From contig CAKRQU010000007.1 of NCBI GenBank assembly GCA_934394585.1, forward strand, positions 10,807 to 74,806: a stretch of 64,000 bases of DNA. Reading direction: 5' to 3'. The notes beneath the pieces are model-generated. The model did no database searches and was not told where the DNA came from. It worked only from the letters and a program-made list of their open reading frames with translations. Numbering within the stretch: position 1 is the stretch's first letter; each line of letters opens with the position of its first letter. The stretch is from an uncultured Eubacteriales bacterium (GTDB lineage Bacteria > Bacillota > Clostridia > Oscillospirales > CAG-272). Positions 9,345 through 17,354 of this stretch are shown here, in pieces. The position numbers and the translations under genes are program-made.

Positions 9345-9432
9345 ATTTGGTGCGCTTTTTGTCAGTAAAAAGCGCGATCGTACCGCGGGCGACCGCAGTC
9401 GCCCGCCCTTTCTCTCGGCAGAGAAAGAAACA
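9345..9432 (-). repeat. Truncated copy of the interspersed repeat (copy C)
   Basis: About 85 bp matching, inverted, bases 41-118 of copy A: the AAAAAGCGCG hairpin and the GGGCGACCGCAGTCGCCC palindrome. The rest of the element is absent. It sits directly behind the tRNA operon terminator. Confidence 0.7.
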
Positions 9433-9437
9433 TTGCA

Positions 9438-9466
9438 TTGAAATCCGGCGGGATATGTGATATAAT
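9438..9466 (+). promoter_or_regulatory. Promoter of the LytTR/GHKL operon
   Basis: TTGAAA (9438-9443), 17-nt spacer, TATAAT (9461-9466), preceded by a TG pair. It starts just outside repeat fragment C. Confidence 0.7.
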
Positions 9467-9494
9467 GAAAAAAACACAAAAAAGGAGCACCGAT

Positions 9495-10196
9495 ATGAAA
9501 TTTCGATTTGCCGTATGCGATGATGAACAAAACCAGACAGAATATCTGAAAGCCGAAGTGACAAAATGGGCGTCGCAGAGCGGAAATCTTTGCGAAATTC
9601 ATACTTTCCCGTCTGCGGAGGCTTTTCTTTTCGAATACAGCGAAAACAAAGCTTTTGATATCCTTCTGCTTGATATTGAAATGAAAGAAATGAACGGCGT
9701 GGAGCTGGCAAAGCTGGTGCGTTCGGAAAATGAGGATATAAATATAGTTTTTATCACGGGATATCCCGATTTTATTTCTTTTGGCTATGATGTCGGCGCT
9801 CTGCATTACCTTTTGAAACCCGTATCGGAAGAAAAGCTTTTTTGTGTGCTGGACCGCGCGGCAAAAAACTTCGGAAAAAGAGAAAAACGCCTCACCGTGA
9901 ATGCAAACAGGCAGACGGAATGCATTCCTTTTTCCGAAATAGTCTATCTGGAAGCACAGATGAATTATACCGTGATTCATACGCGCACGGCGGAATATAA
10001 AACGAAAATGTCGCTTTCCGATATTGAAAAGCAGCTCGACGACGGTTTTTTCCGCTGTCAGCGCTCATTTATAGTGAGTCTGGCGGAGGTTCATACCATA
10101 AAAAGCGATTCCGTAATAATGAAAAACGGCAGAGCGGTACCCATCAGCCGCGGCATGGGCGAACGCATAGGAAAAGCAATAATCAGACATTTTTAA
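9495..10196 (+). CDS. LytTR-family response regulator, AgrA-like
   Basis: A 233-residue regulator. The receiver domain (about 1-120) has the acidic pair DDE near residue 9, phospho-acceptor Asp60 in DILLLDIEM, and Lys in YLLKPVSEEK. A LytTR DNA-binding domain (about 135-233) follows, with the typical IVYLEAQMNYTVIHT and the FFRCQRSFIVSL motif. The ATG at 9495 follows AAAGGAG, and the upstream in-frame extension runs through the promoter. The kinase gene follows 9 nt later. By family precedent it binds paired direct repeats and activates neighbouring genes, here most likely the exporter at 10982. Confidence 0.93.
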   Translation: MKFRFAVCDDEQNQTEYLKAEVTKWASQSGNLCEIHTFPSAEAFLFEYSENKAFDILLLDIEMKEMNGVELAKLVRSENEDINIVFITGYPDFISFGYDVGALHYLLKPVSEEKLFCVLDRAAKNFGKREKRLTVNANRQTECIPFSEIVYLEAQMNYTVIHTRTAEYKTKMSLSDIEKQLDDGFFRCQRSFIVSLAEVHTIKSDSVIMKNGRAVPISRGMGERIGKAIIRHF

Positions 10197-10205
10197 GGAG
10201 CAAAT

Positions 10206-10862
10206 ATGTTTTTTCGCAGACTGATAGATAAAAGAATAGAGGAATATCAAAGCGATCTCCTCGCCAAATACTGCTCGGAAGTAGAGGAAATGTATACCAA
10301 AATGCGAGGATGGCGCCATGATTATCACAATCACATTCAGGCATTGCAGGCGAGCATGGCTCTCGGGAAATATGACGATGTAAACGAATATCTGCGCAGT
10401 CTGAATGATGATCTGACGCAGGTGGATACTGTTATAAAAACGGGGCGCGTGATGGTGGATGCTATTCTGAACGGGAAAATTTCCATCGCCGGCAAAAACA
10501 ATATACCTGTGAATGCCAAAGCAAAATTGCCCGAGGGCATGCCTTGCTCCGATATCGACGCGTGCGTCATAATAGGAAATCTGCTCGACAATGCCATAGA
10601 GGAATGTGAAAAGCTTCCGGCAGAAAACCGCTTTATCCGCATTTACATCGGCAAAAAGGATACGCATTTCTATCTTTCCGTGACAAATGCGGCGGGAAAG
10701 AAGCAAACGAAAAAAGATTTCGGCTTTCTTTCTTCAAAAGGCGGCGGACACGGCTTCGGACTTGCCCGCGTGCGCTCTCTTGTAAACAAATACAACGGTA
10801 TTTTCATGAGCGACAGCGAGGACGGCGGCTTTACCAGCGAAATTCTCATTCCGCTTTTGTAA
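10206..10862 (+). CDS. GHKL histidine kinase, AgrC-like, without a membrane domain
   Basis: Only 218 residues. The H-box WRHDYHNH puts the phospho-acceptor His near residue 38. The ATPase domain shows the N-box NLLDNAIEE and the G-box GGHGFGLARV. AgrC-type kinases normally carry six or seven membrane segments before the H-box, but here only a short coiled segment (MFFRRLIDKRIEEYQSDLLA) precedes it, so the protein should be cytosolic. The ATG follows AAGGAG and there is no upstream coding stretch that could supply a lost membrane domain. It probably pairs with the adjacent LytTR regulator and senses an internal or protein-borne signal. Confidence 0.88.
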   Translation: MFFRRLIDKRIEEYQSDLLAKYCSEVEEMYTKMRGWRHDYHNHIQALQASMALGKYDDVNEYLRSLNDDLTQVDTVIKTGRVMVDAILNGKISIAGKNNIPVNAKAKLPEGMPCSDIDACVIIGNLLDNAIEECEKLPAENRFIRIYIGKKDTHFYLSVTNAAGKKQTKKDFGFLSSKGGGHGFGLARVRSLVNKYNGIFMSDSEDGGFTSEILIPLL

Positions 10863-10880
10863 CGTATTTTCGAAAAAAGT

Positions 10881-10948
10881 GCATTTCAAACACCGAAAAA
10901 CGCATTTGGTGTACAAAATACGCTTTTTTATTCCCCGCATGATACAAT
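10881..10948 (+). promoter_or_regulatory. Candidate LytTR operator and promoter for the ABC exporter
   Basis: GCATTT occurs at 10881-10886 and again at 10902-10907, 21 nt apart, which is the spacing of LytTR direct repeats (two helical turns). A -10-like TACAAT follows at 10943-10948 with no good -35, as expected for an activated promoter. The repeat is short, so this is a suggestion. Confidence 0.35.
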
Positions 10949-10981
10949 AGAGCCATCATATCGCAAGGGAGGTTGCCCGTT

Positions 10982-12838
10982 TTGGCGAAAGACAAAACAA
11001 ATAAAGAAAAAGAGAAAAAAGAACCGAAGCGAAAACCGAAATACGGATTTTTCTCCTGCGTTCACTACATATATTCCTATATGTGGAAGTATGAGCGGGG
11101 CGTCGCATTTACGGCTGTTTTGACGGTTCCCATATCGCTTATCGCATCGGCATTCGGACTTTATATGCCGAGCGTGATCATCCGCACACTCGAAAGGGGA
11201 GAAGTATTTTCGTATGTTGCTCTGGTAATCTGCGGACTCGTGCTGGCAAATCTCATCGTGGGAATAGCAAATGCCGCAATCGGCGCCAAAGGTCAGGTGG
11301 CGGAGCATTTTGTGCTTCTCAGACTTATGTACGACAGGCAAAGCTATTTGCGGAGCCGCGACGAGTATCTCGGCAATTACAAAGACGTGCAGGAAAAAGA
11401 TTCGCGCGCGGCAAATGCCATTATGAATAATCACACAGCCGGCGTGCATTTTCCGATGGACGTAGCCAATATGCTCGCGACGATACTGAAATTTTTCCTT
11501 TTCGGTACGGTAGTATCGTTTCTGAATAAGTGGATATTTGTTTTGATTGTTGTCGGATGCGCGGTAAACTATTTTATGTCCGCGTGGGAAAGAAAAGCCA
11601 ACTACAAAACAAGAGATAAAAGAAACGCCGTTACCAAAAAAATTCAGTATCTGGCATACAATGTTTCCAGAGATCTGAAATACGGAAAAGATATCCGCCT
11701 TTACAATCTGCGCGATTATTTTTCGCTATTGATGAAAAAACTGCTCGGCGAGGCGAAAAACGAGCAGGAAAAAGTGGAGCGCAGAAGCTTCCTCGTGGCT
11801 TTTATCAGCTTTCTCGTGGTGCTCGTGCGTGACGGCGCGGCGTATGCTTTTCTTATATACAAGGCGCTTGCGGGAGAGGTGGATGCGGCTTCGTTTGTGC
11901 TGTATTTTTCCGCTATCACGTCGCTTTCCGGCTTTATGGCAAATATTCTGAATTCCGTGAGCCGTCTGCAAAGCGGTGCGATGCAGATTTCCGATTACCG
12001 TGAGGATTTTGATATCCGCGGCAAGCTAAATGAAGGCAGAGGCATCCCGCTGCCGAAGGGTCCTTTTTCCGTGGAATTCAAAAACGTATCTTTCAAATAT
12101 CCGCAGGGAGAAAATCAGATACTGGAAAATATCAGTTTCCGCATAGAAGCGGGCGAGAAAATCGCCATAGTCGGGCTGAACGGCGCGGGCAAAACCACGC
12201 TTACAAAGCTCGTATGCGGGCTTCTCATCCCTGATGAGGGCGAAGTACTCATCGACGGACATTCCGTTTTCGAATACAATAAAGACGAGCTTTATTCGCT
12301 TTACGGGCTTGTTCCGCAGGAATATGCCGTGCTTCCTCTTTCCATAGCGCGAAATATTGCGCTGAACGGAGAAGGAGAGGAGATAGACGGGGCACGGCTG
12401 GAATACTGCATAGAAGCAGCGGGACTTTCAGAAAAAATATCATCGCTCCCGCTGGGAAAGGAAACGCCGCTCGTGCGGCAGGTAAATCCGCAGGGCGTGG
12501 ATCTCTCGGGCGGCGAAATGCAGAAACTGCTGCTTGCACGCGCCATGTACCGCGACCCGAAATGTCTTATTCTCGACGAGCCCACGGCGGCGCTCGACCC
12601 GATAGCCGAGGACAGAATGTATCGCAGATACAACGAAATCACGGCTCACGCGACGTCGCTTTTCATTTCCCACCGCCTTGCCTCCACGCGCTTCTGCGAC
12701 AGGATATTTTTCATCGACGGCGCGCATATCACGGAAGAGGGAAGTCATGACGCGCTGATGGCAAAGGGAGGAAAATACAGGGAGCTTTTTGATATTCAGA
12801 GCAAATATTATCAGTCGGAGGTGGCGGAAAATGAGTAA
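10982..12838 (+). CDS. ABC exporter half-transporter 1
   Basis: A 618-residue protein: a Lys/Glu-rich N-terminal tail, six predicted membrane segments (about 35-330), then an ATPase domain (about 360-610) with Walker A GLNGAGKTT, Q-loop VPQEY, signature LSGGEMQ, Walker B LILDEPTAALDP and switch FISHRLAST. All catalytic elements are intact. The start is the TTG at 10982, nine nt behind AGGGAGG; the in-frame TTG at 10973 abuts the ribosome binding site. There is no C39 peptidase domain. It overlaps the next half-transporter by 8 nt, implying a heterodimer. The substrate is unknown; linkage to an Agr-like pair hints at a peptide. Confidence 0.9.
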   Translation: MAKDKTNKEKEKKEPKRKPKYGFFSCVHYIYSYMWKYERGVAFTAVLTVPISLIASAFGLYMPSVIIRTLERGEVFSYVALVICGLVLANLIVGIANAAIGAKGQVAEHFVLLRLMYDRQSYLRSRDEYLGNYKDVQEKDSRAANAIMNNHTAGVHFPMDVANMLATILKFFLFGTVVSFLNKWIFVLIVVGCAVNYFMSAWERKANYKTRDKRNAVTKKIQYLAYNVSRDLKYGKDIRLYNLRDYFSLLMKKLLGEAKNEQEKVERRSFLVAFISFLVVLVRDGAAYAFLIYKALAGEVDAASFVLYFSAITSLSGFMANILNSVSRLQSGAMQISDYREDFDIRGKLNEGRGIPLPKGPFSVEFKNVSFKYPQGENQILENISFRIEAGEKIAIVGLNGAGKTTLTKLVCGLLIPDEGEVLIDGHSVFEYNKDELYSLYGLVPQEYAVLPLSIARNIALNGEGEEIDGARLEYCIEAAGLSEKISSLPLGKETPLVRQVNPQGVDLSGGEMQKLLLARAMYRDPKCLILDEPTAALDPIAEDRMYRRYNEITAHATSLFISHRLASTRFCDRIFFIDGAHITEEGSHDALMAKGGKYRELFDIQSKYYQSEVAENE

Positions 12839-14681
12839 AAGCAAGGAAAAACGGACCTTCGGCGAAGATTTCGCTCTTTTCAGACGGGCGCTGAAGATAC
12901 TCCTGAAAATATGCCCGCAGTATATTTTGTGGCAGATAATAAACAGCATAGTCACCGCCGTCACTCCTTATTTCGGCATATATATGTCGGCGGCTTTTGT
13001 AAACGAGCTTGCCGGCGCGTGCGACAAAGACAGGCTTATCATGCTCGCCGTGATCACCGTTGCGGGCGGATTTGCAATAAATATCATTTCGCGCGTCGTG
13101 CGCGGCAGGCTGGGCGTATGGGCAAATAACAGCTGGCTGCGCGATGAGCTTTTCTTTCTCGACACGCAGAACAGAATGCAATACAATCATCTCGAAAATC
13201 CCGATGTGGTGCTGCTTCGCGAACGTATATTCGCGCACAAAAACGCAAACGGCGGCGGACTTCTCCAGGTGCAGTGGGCTATACCGAATCTTTTCAGCAG
13301 TATCGCATGCATCATAGCATCGCTCGCTCTTTCCGTCACGGTTTTTACGGCTTTGCCAAAAGAACCGCAGACAGGCTTTCTTGCCTTTGCAAATTCGCCT
13401 TGGGCTGTGGTTTCTCTCGTCGTAATGGTAGTGGCGGAAAGCATCATACTTACGAAAATCACAAATTCGGCTTCCGAAAAATCGGCAAAGGAATGGGAAA
13501 ATCTTTCGGGAAACAATACACGCGTCGGAGTCTACTTCAATCTCTGGTCGAGCGATACTCTCATTTTCGGCATGAAGCGCATCATTCTTCCCGAATTTGC
13601 CAAACTCACCATACGACCGCGATTTGTTGCAAACAGCAATAAAATTGTTGTGAAAAGCAGTATTTTAAAAGGCGTCATTTCCGCTCTCGCAGAGCTATGG
13701 CTTTTTATTATCGTAGCGGCGAAAGCTTTTGCCGGCGCTTTCGGAATAGGCAATTATATCCTTTATCGTGCGACGATAGGAAGGCTGACAGGCGCCGTAT
13801 GCGATATCGGTGCTCAGATAGGAGCGCTCCGCTACAACAGCAGATATCTCATCGATCTTTACAGATATCTGGATCTGCCCGACGATATGTATCACGGCAC
13901 GCTCGCCGTGGAAAAACGGGATGATATAGATTACGAGATAGAATTCCGGAATGTAAGCTTCCGTTACCCGAAAACAGAGATTTTTGCGCTGAAAAACGTA
14001 AATATGAAATTCCGCATCGGCGATAAGCTCGCTATAGTGGGCGAAAACGGCTCGGGCAAGACCACTTTCATAAAGCTTCTTTGCCGCCTGTACGATCCGA
14101 CGGAGGGAACAATACTTCTCAACGGTATAGATATCAGCCGATATCGCTATGATGAATATCTCGCTCTTTTTTCCGTGGTTTTTCAGGATTACAAGCTGTT
14201 TTCCTTTACGATAGCGGAAAATGTCGCCTGCACGCACGGCTATGATGCGGAAAAGGTGCGCGATTGCCTTATCCGCGCGGGGCTGGAAGAAAAGCTGAAA
14301 TCGCTTGACAAAGGCATAGAAACGGCGCTTTACCGCGATTATGAAAACGACGGCATCAATCTTTCGGGAGGCGAATCGCAGCGTATGGCGCTCGCACGCG
14401 CGCTGTATAAGGACGCCCCTTTTGCAGTGCTTGATGAGCCTACCGCTGCTCTTGATCCGATAGGCGAGGCGGAAGTGTATGAAAATTTCAACAAGCTTGT
14501 GAAAAACAAAACCTCCGTATTTATTTCGCATCGGCTTTCTTCCTGCCGTTTCTGTGATGACATAATGGTATTTGACCACGGCGAGATAATCCAGCGCGGC
14601 TCGCATGACGCGCTCATTTCCGACGAAGGCGGCAAATATTTTGCCCTGTGGAATGCGCAGGCGCAGTATTATACCAAATAA
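12831..14681 (+). CDS. ABC exporter half-transporter 2
   Basis: A 616-residue partner of the upstream protein with the same plan: membrane domain (about 25-330), then ATPase with GENGSGKTT, VFQDYKLF, LSGGESQ, AVLDEPTAALDP and FISHRLSS. Both sites look competent, unlike many heterodimeric exporters where one is degenerate. The ATG at 12831 lies 8 nt inside the preceding gene behind GGAGGTGGCGG, so translation is probably coupled. The operon ends at the hairpin 14701-14724. Confidence 0.9.
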   Translation: MSKSKEKRTFGEDFALFRRALKILLKICPQYILWQIINSIVTAVTPYFGIYMSAAFVNELAGACDKDRLIMLAVITVAGGFAINIISRVVRGRLGVWANNSWLRDELFFLDTQNRMQYNHLENPDVVLLRERIFAHKNANGGGLLQVQWAIPNLFSSIACIIASLALSVTVFTALPKEPQTGFLAFANSPWAVVSLVVMVVAESIILTKITNSASEKSAKEWENLSGNNTRVGVYFNLWSSDTLIFGMKRIILPEFAKLTIRPRFVANSNKIVVKSSILKGVISALAELWLFIIVAAKAFAGAFGIGNYILYRATIGRLTGAVCDIGAQIGALRYNSRYLIDLYRYLDLPDDMYHGTLAVEKRDDIDYEIEFRNVSFRYPKTEIFALKNVNMKFRIGDKLAIVGENGSGKTTFIKLLCRLYDPTEGTILLNGIDISRYRYDEYLALFSVVFQDYKLFSFTIAENVACTHGYDAEKVRDCLIRAGLEEKLKSLDKGIETALYRDYENDGINLSGGESQRMALARALYKDAPFAVLDEPTAALDPIGEAEVYENFNKLVKNKTSVFISHRLSSCRFCDDIMVFDHGEIIQRGSHDALISDEGGKYFALWNAQAQYYTK

Positions 14682-14695
14682 AACGCGATATAAAC

Positions 14696-14730
14696 GAAAA
14701 AAGCAGTGGTTGTGCAACCACTGCTTTTTT
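14696..14730. terminator. Bidirectional terminator between exporter operon and tRNA genes
   Basis: AAGCAGTGGTTG pairs with CAACCACTGCTT around a TG turn, flanked by A-run and T-run. It serves the plus-strand exporter operon and the minus-strand tRNA operon. Confidence 0.88.
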
Positions 14731-14731
14731 C

Positions 14732-14805
14732 TGGAGCAGGCGACGGGAATCGAACCCGCGTATTCGGCTTGGGAAGCGGACACTCTGCCATTGAGTTACG
14801 CCTGC
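14732..14805 (-). tRNA. tRNA-Gly (CCC)
   Basis: 71 nt plus encoded CCA on the minus strand. The acceptor GCAGGCG pairs with CGCCTGC, the anticodon loop TTCCCAA gives CCC, and the T loop is TTCGATT. The anticodon stem TCCGC/GCCGA has one C-C mismatch in the middle. Confidence 0.92.
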
Positions 14806-14837
14806 AAAAAAAGCTCCGCTTTTTGCAGAGCTTTTCA

Positions 14838-14913
14838 TGGAGCTGGTGATGTGACTCGAACACACGACCTGCTGATTACGAATCAGCTGCACTACCGACT
14901 GTGCTACACCAGC
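14838..14913 (-). tRNA. tRNA-Thr (CGT)
   Basis: 73 nt plus encoded CCA on the minus strand. The acceptor GCTGGTG pairs with CACCAGC. The stem GCTGA/TCAGC holds the loop TTCGTAA, anticodon CGT. It is first in the two-tRNA operon, with its promoter at 14956-14984. Confidence 0.96.
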
Positions 14914-14955
14914 AATAATGTAAATCGCCGAGAACTCAAGCAAAATTACTGAATT

Positions 14956-14984
14956 ATTTTACCATACCTATTGCAATTTGTCAA
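14956..14984 (-). promoter_or_regulatory. Promoter of the minus-strand tRNA operon
   Basis: On the minus strand TTGACA (14979-14984), 17-nt spacer, TAAAAT (14956-14961). It overlaps the divergent rsmA promoter. Confidence 0.82.
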
Positions 14985-14999
14985 GTAAAATTGTAAAAT
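14971..14999 (+). promoter_or_regulatory. Promoter of the rsmA-murD-M42 operon
   Basis: TTGCAA (14971-14976), 17-nt spacer, TAAAAT (14994-14999). Its -35 lies inside the spacer of the divergent tRNA promoter, so the two probably compete. Confidence 0.7.
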
Positions 15000-15050
15000 A
15001 AATAGAGAAAAATATTTTGGTGCTTCGACGGCAGCCCGAAAGGAAATTAA

Positions 15051-15899
15051 ATGAATCTGACAAACTTATCCTGCATAAGAGAAATAATGGCGAGGCACGG
15101 CATAGCACCGCAAAAAAGGTACGGGCAGAATTTCCTGATAAATTCCTCCGTGGTGGAGCGCATAGCCGAAACCTGCGCGGACTGCGATGCGGGAGTGATA
15201 GAAATAGGTCCGGGCATCGGCACGCTTACGCGCGAGCTTGCGCCGCGTTTCAAAAAAGTAGTGGCTCTGGAAATAGACGAAAATCTGATACCCGTGCTTG
15301 AGGAGACGCTTTCCGATTTCGACAATGTGAAGGTTATAAACACGGATGCGATGAAAACCGATCTTGCGGCGCTGATAAAAGAAGAATTTGCGGGAATGAA
15401 GGTTTATGTATGCGCAAATCTGCCTTATTACATAACATCGCCCGTGGTGATGAAACTGCTGGAATCGGGCGGTATATTTGAAGCCGTCACCGTGATGATA
15501 CAAAAGGAAGTGGCGGACAGATTTTGCGCGGAGCCGGGAAGTGCCGATTACGGCGCAATAACGCTCGCCGTGAATTATTATTCCGACGCGGAAAAATGCT
15601 TTTGCGTGGCGCCCGGAAATTTCATGCCGCCGCCAAAGGTCACTTCTTCCGTAATAAAAATGAAAATAAGAAAAGAACCGCCCGTGTGCGTGCGTGATGC
15701 CGACGCGATGTTTTCGCTGATACGCGCCGCATTTGCCTGCCGCAGAAAAACTCTGGTAAATGCCGTTTGTACATCCGGTCTGTGCGGCAAGGAAGAACTG
15801 ACGGGCATACTCGAAACGCTCGGATACGATGCGAATATACGCGGCGAGCGCCTTTCGCTCGCGGATTTCGCCCGCATTTCCGATGAACTGACAAAATAA
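15051..15899 (+). CDS. rsmA: 16S rRNA dimethyladenosine transferase RsmA/KsgA
   Basis: A 282-residue SAM-dependent enzyme that dimethylates two adjacent adenines near the 3' end of 16S rRNA. It has the KsgA opening KRYGQNFLIN, the SAM-binding EIGPGIGTLTRELA, the acidic ALEIDENL, and the catalytic NLPYYITSP. The C-terminal domain is of normal length. Ribosome binding site AAAGGAAAT. First gene of an operon that continues into murD 42 nt later. Confidence 0.97.
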   Translation: MNLTNLSCIREIMARHGIAPQKRYGQNFLINSSVVERIAETCADCDAGVIEIGPGIGTLTRELAPRFKKVVALEIDENLIPVLEETLSDFDNVKVINTDAMKTDLAALIKEEFAGMKVYVCANLPYYITSPVVMKLLESGGIFEAVTVMIQKEVADRFCAEPGSADYGAITLAVNYYSDAEKCFCVAPGNFMPPPKVTSSVIKMKIRKEPPVCVRDADAMFSLIRAAFACRRKTLVNAVCTSGLCGKEELTGILETLGYDANIRGERLSLADFARISDELTK

Positions 15900-15941
15900 A
15901 ACCGCATAAAATATTATGACAACATTTTTGCGGAGGGACAA

Positions 15942-17342
15942 ATGAACGAAAAACTCGAAAAATTCAAAAAATACATAAAAGGAAAAAGCGCGGCGCTTCT
16001 CGGATTCGGGATAAGCAATTCGTCCATAGCGGATTTTCTCGTTTCCGCCGGTGCGCGCGTTACAGTACGCGATAAAAACGAAAATATCGCGGAAAAAGAA
16101 AAATACGAGGCGCGCGGCATAAAATTTATCACGGGCGCGGATTATCTTTGCGATATAAGCGAGGATGTGCTTTTCCGCTCGCCGGGGATGCGCGCCGATA
16201 CGACCGAAATCGCGGCGGCTGTTTCACGCGGAGCGCTTCTGACCGGAGAAACAGAGCTTTTCTGCCTGCTTTTCCCGGGGAAAATATACGCCGTGACGGG
16301 CAGCGACGGCAAAACCACCACGACCACGATAATACATAAAATCCTGTCGGAGGAATACAAAAATACCGATAAAAAGATTTATCTCGGCGGAAATATCGGA
16401 TATCCGCTGCTTTCGCATATAGAGGAAGCAGATGAAAACGATATCGCCGTGATGGAACTTTCGAGCTTTCAGCTTTCGACGATGAATTTCGCTCCTCATT
16501 GCGCCGTGATAACGAATATCACGCCAAATCACCTGAATTGGCACAGAGATATGGCGGAGTACACCGAATGCAAGAAAAACATTTTCCGCGGGATGACGGG
16601 CGGCAGGCTCACCGTAAACGACGTAAACGCCATAACGCGCGATTTTGAAAATCCGTGCGGCGAAACATGGCGCTTTTCATCGAAAGGAAAGCCGCGCGGT
16701 AAAGCCGTATACTGCGAGGGCAGGGATATATTTTTCACCGACGGCGAAAAAACATCGCGCATAATGGGTTTTGACGATATAAAGCTGCGCGGCATGCACA
16801 ATGTGGAAAATTATATGGCGGCGACAGCGGCGCTTTTCGGCGAGGTTTCCATGGAAAGCGTGCTTGCCGTTTCGCGCACGTTCGGCGGTGTGAAGCACCG
16901 CATAGAGCTTATCTGCGAAAACGACGGCGTGAAGTTTTACAACAGCTCCATTGATACCAGCCCGACGCGGAGCATGGCGGCGCTTTCCTCTTTCGAAGAG
17001 AAAATGATAGTGGTATGCGGCGGATATGACAAGCATATACCGACAGATCCGCTAATTCCCGTGCTCGCCGGACGGGCAAAGGCTGTTTTTGCCACGGGGC
17101 AGACGGGCGTGGAACTGTGCGAAAAGCTCGCGCTTTACTGCGAAAAATCCGCGCAAAAGCCAGAGAAAATAAGCTACAGTGCAAATTTCGACGACGCCGT
17201 GAACGCGGCATTTTGCTATGCGAAACCGGGCGACACGGTGATACTCTCGCCTGCGGCGGCAAGCTTTGACGCATTTGCAAATTTCGAGGAACGCGGAGAA
17301 CATTTCCGCTCCCTTGTGGAAAAATACATACGAAAAAAATAA
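15942..17342 (+). CDS. murD: UDP-N-acetylmuramoyl-L-alanine-D-glutamate ligase
   Basis: A 466-residue cytosolic Mur ligase adding D-Glu to UDP-MurNAc-L-Ala. The Rossmann-like N domain (LGFGISNSSIADFL) is followed by the ATP loop VTGSDGKTTTTTII, the central-domain motif NITPNHLNWH and the C-terminal ligase domain with FGGVKHRIE, where MurD enzymes have the GLPHR-type motif, and DTSPTRSMAAL. Ribosome binding site GGAGGGAC. It lies between rsmA and three M42 peptidase genes, away from any dcw cluster. Confidence 0.95.
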   Translation: MNEKLEKFKKYIKGKSAALLGFGISNSSIADFLVSAGARVTVRDKNENIAEKEKYEARGIKFITGADYLCDISEDVLFRSPGMRADTTEIAAAVSRGALLTGETELFCLLFPGKIYAVTGSDGKTTTTTIIHKILSEEYKNTDKKIYLGGNIGYPLLSHIEEADENDIAVMELSSFQLSTMNFAPHCAVITNITPNHLNWHRDMAEYTECKKNIFRGMTGGRLTVNDVNAITRDFENPCGETWRFSSKGKPRGKAVYCEGRDIFFTDGEKTSRIMGFDDIKLRGMHNVENYMAATAALFGEVSMESVLAVSRTFGGVKHRIELICENDGVKFYNSSIDTSPTRSMAALSSFEEKMIVVCGGYDKHIPTDPLIPVLAGRAKAVFATGQTGVELCEKLALYCEKSAQKPEKISYSANFDDAVNAAFCYAKPGDTVILSPAAASFDAFANFEERGEHFRSLVEKYIRKK

Positions 17343-17354
17343 ACGGAGGTAAAA

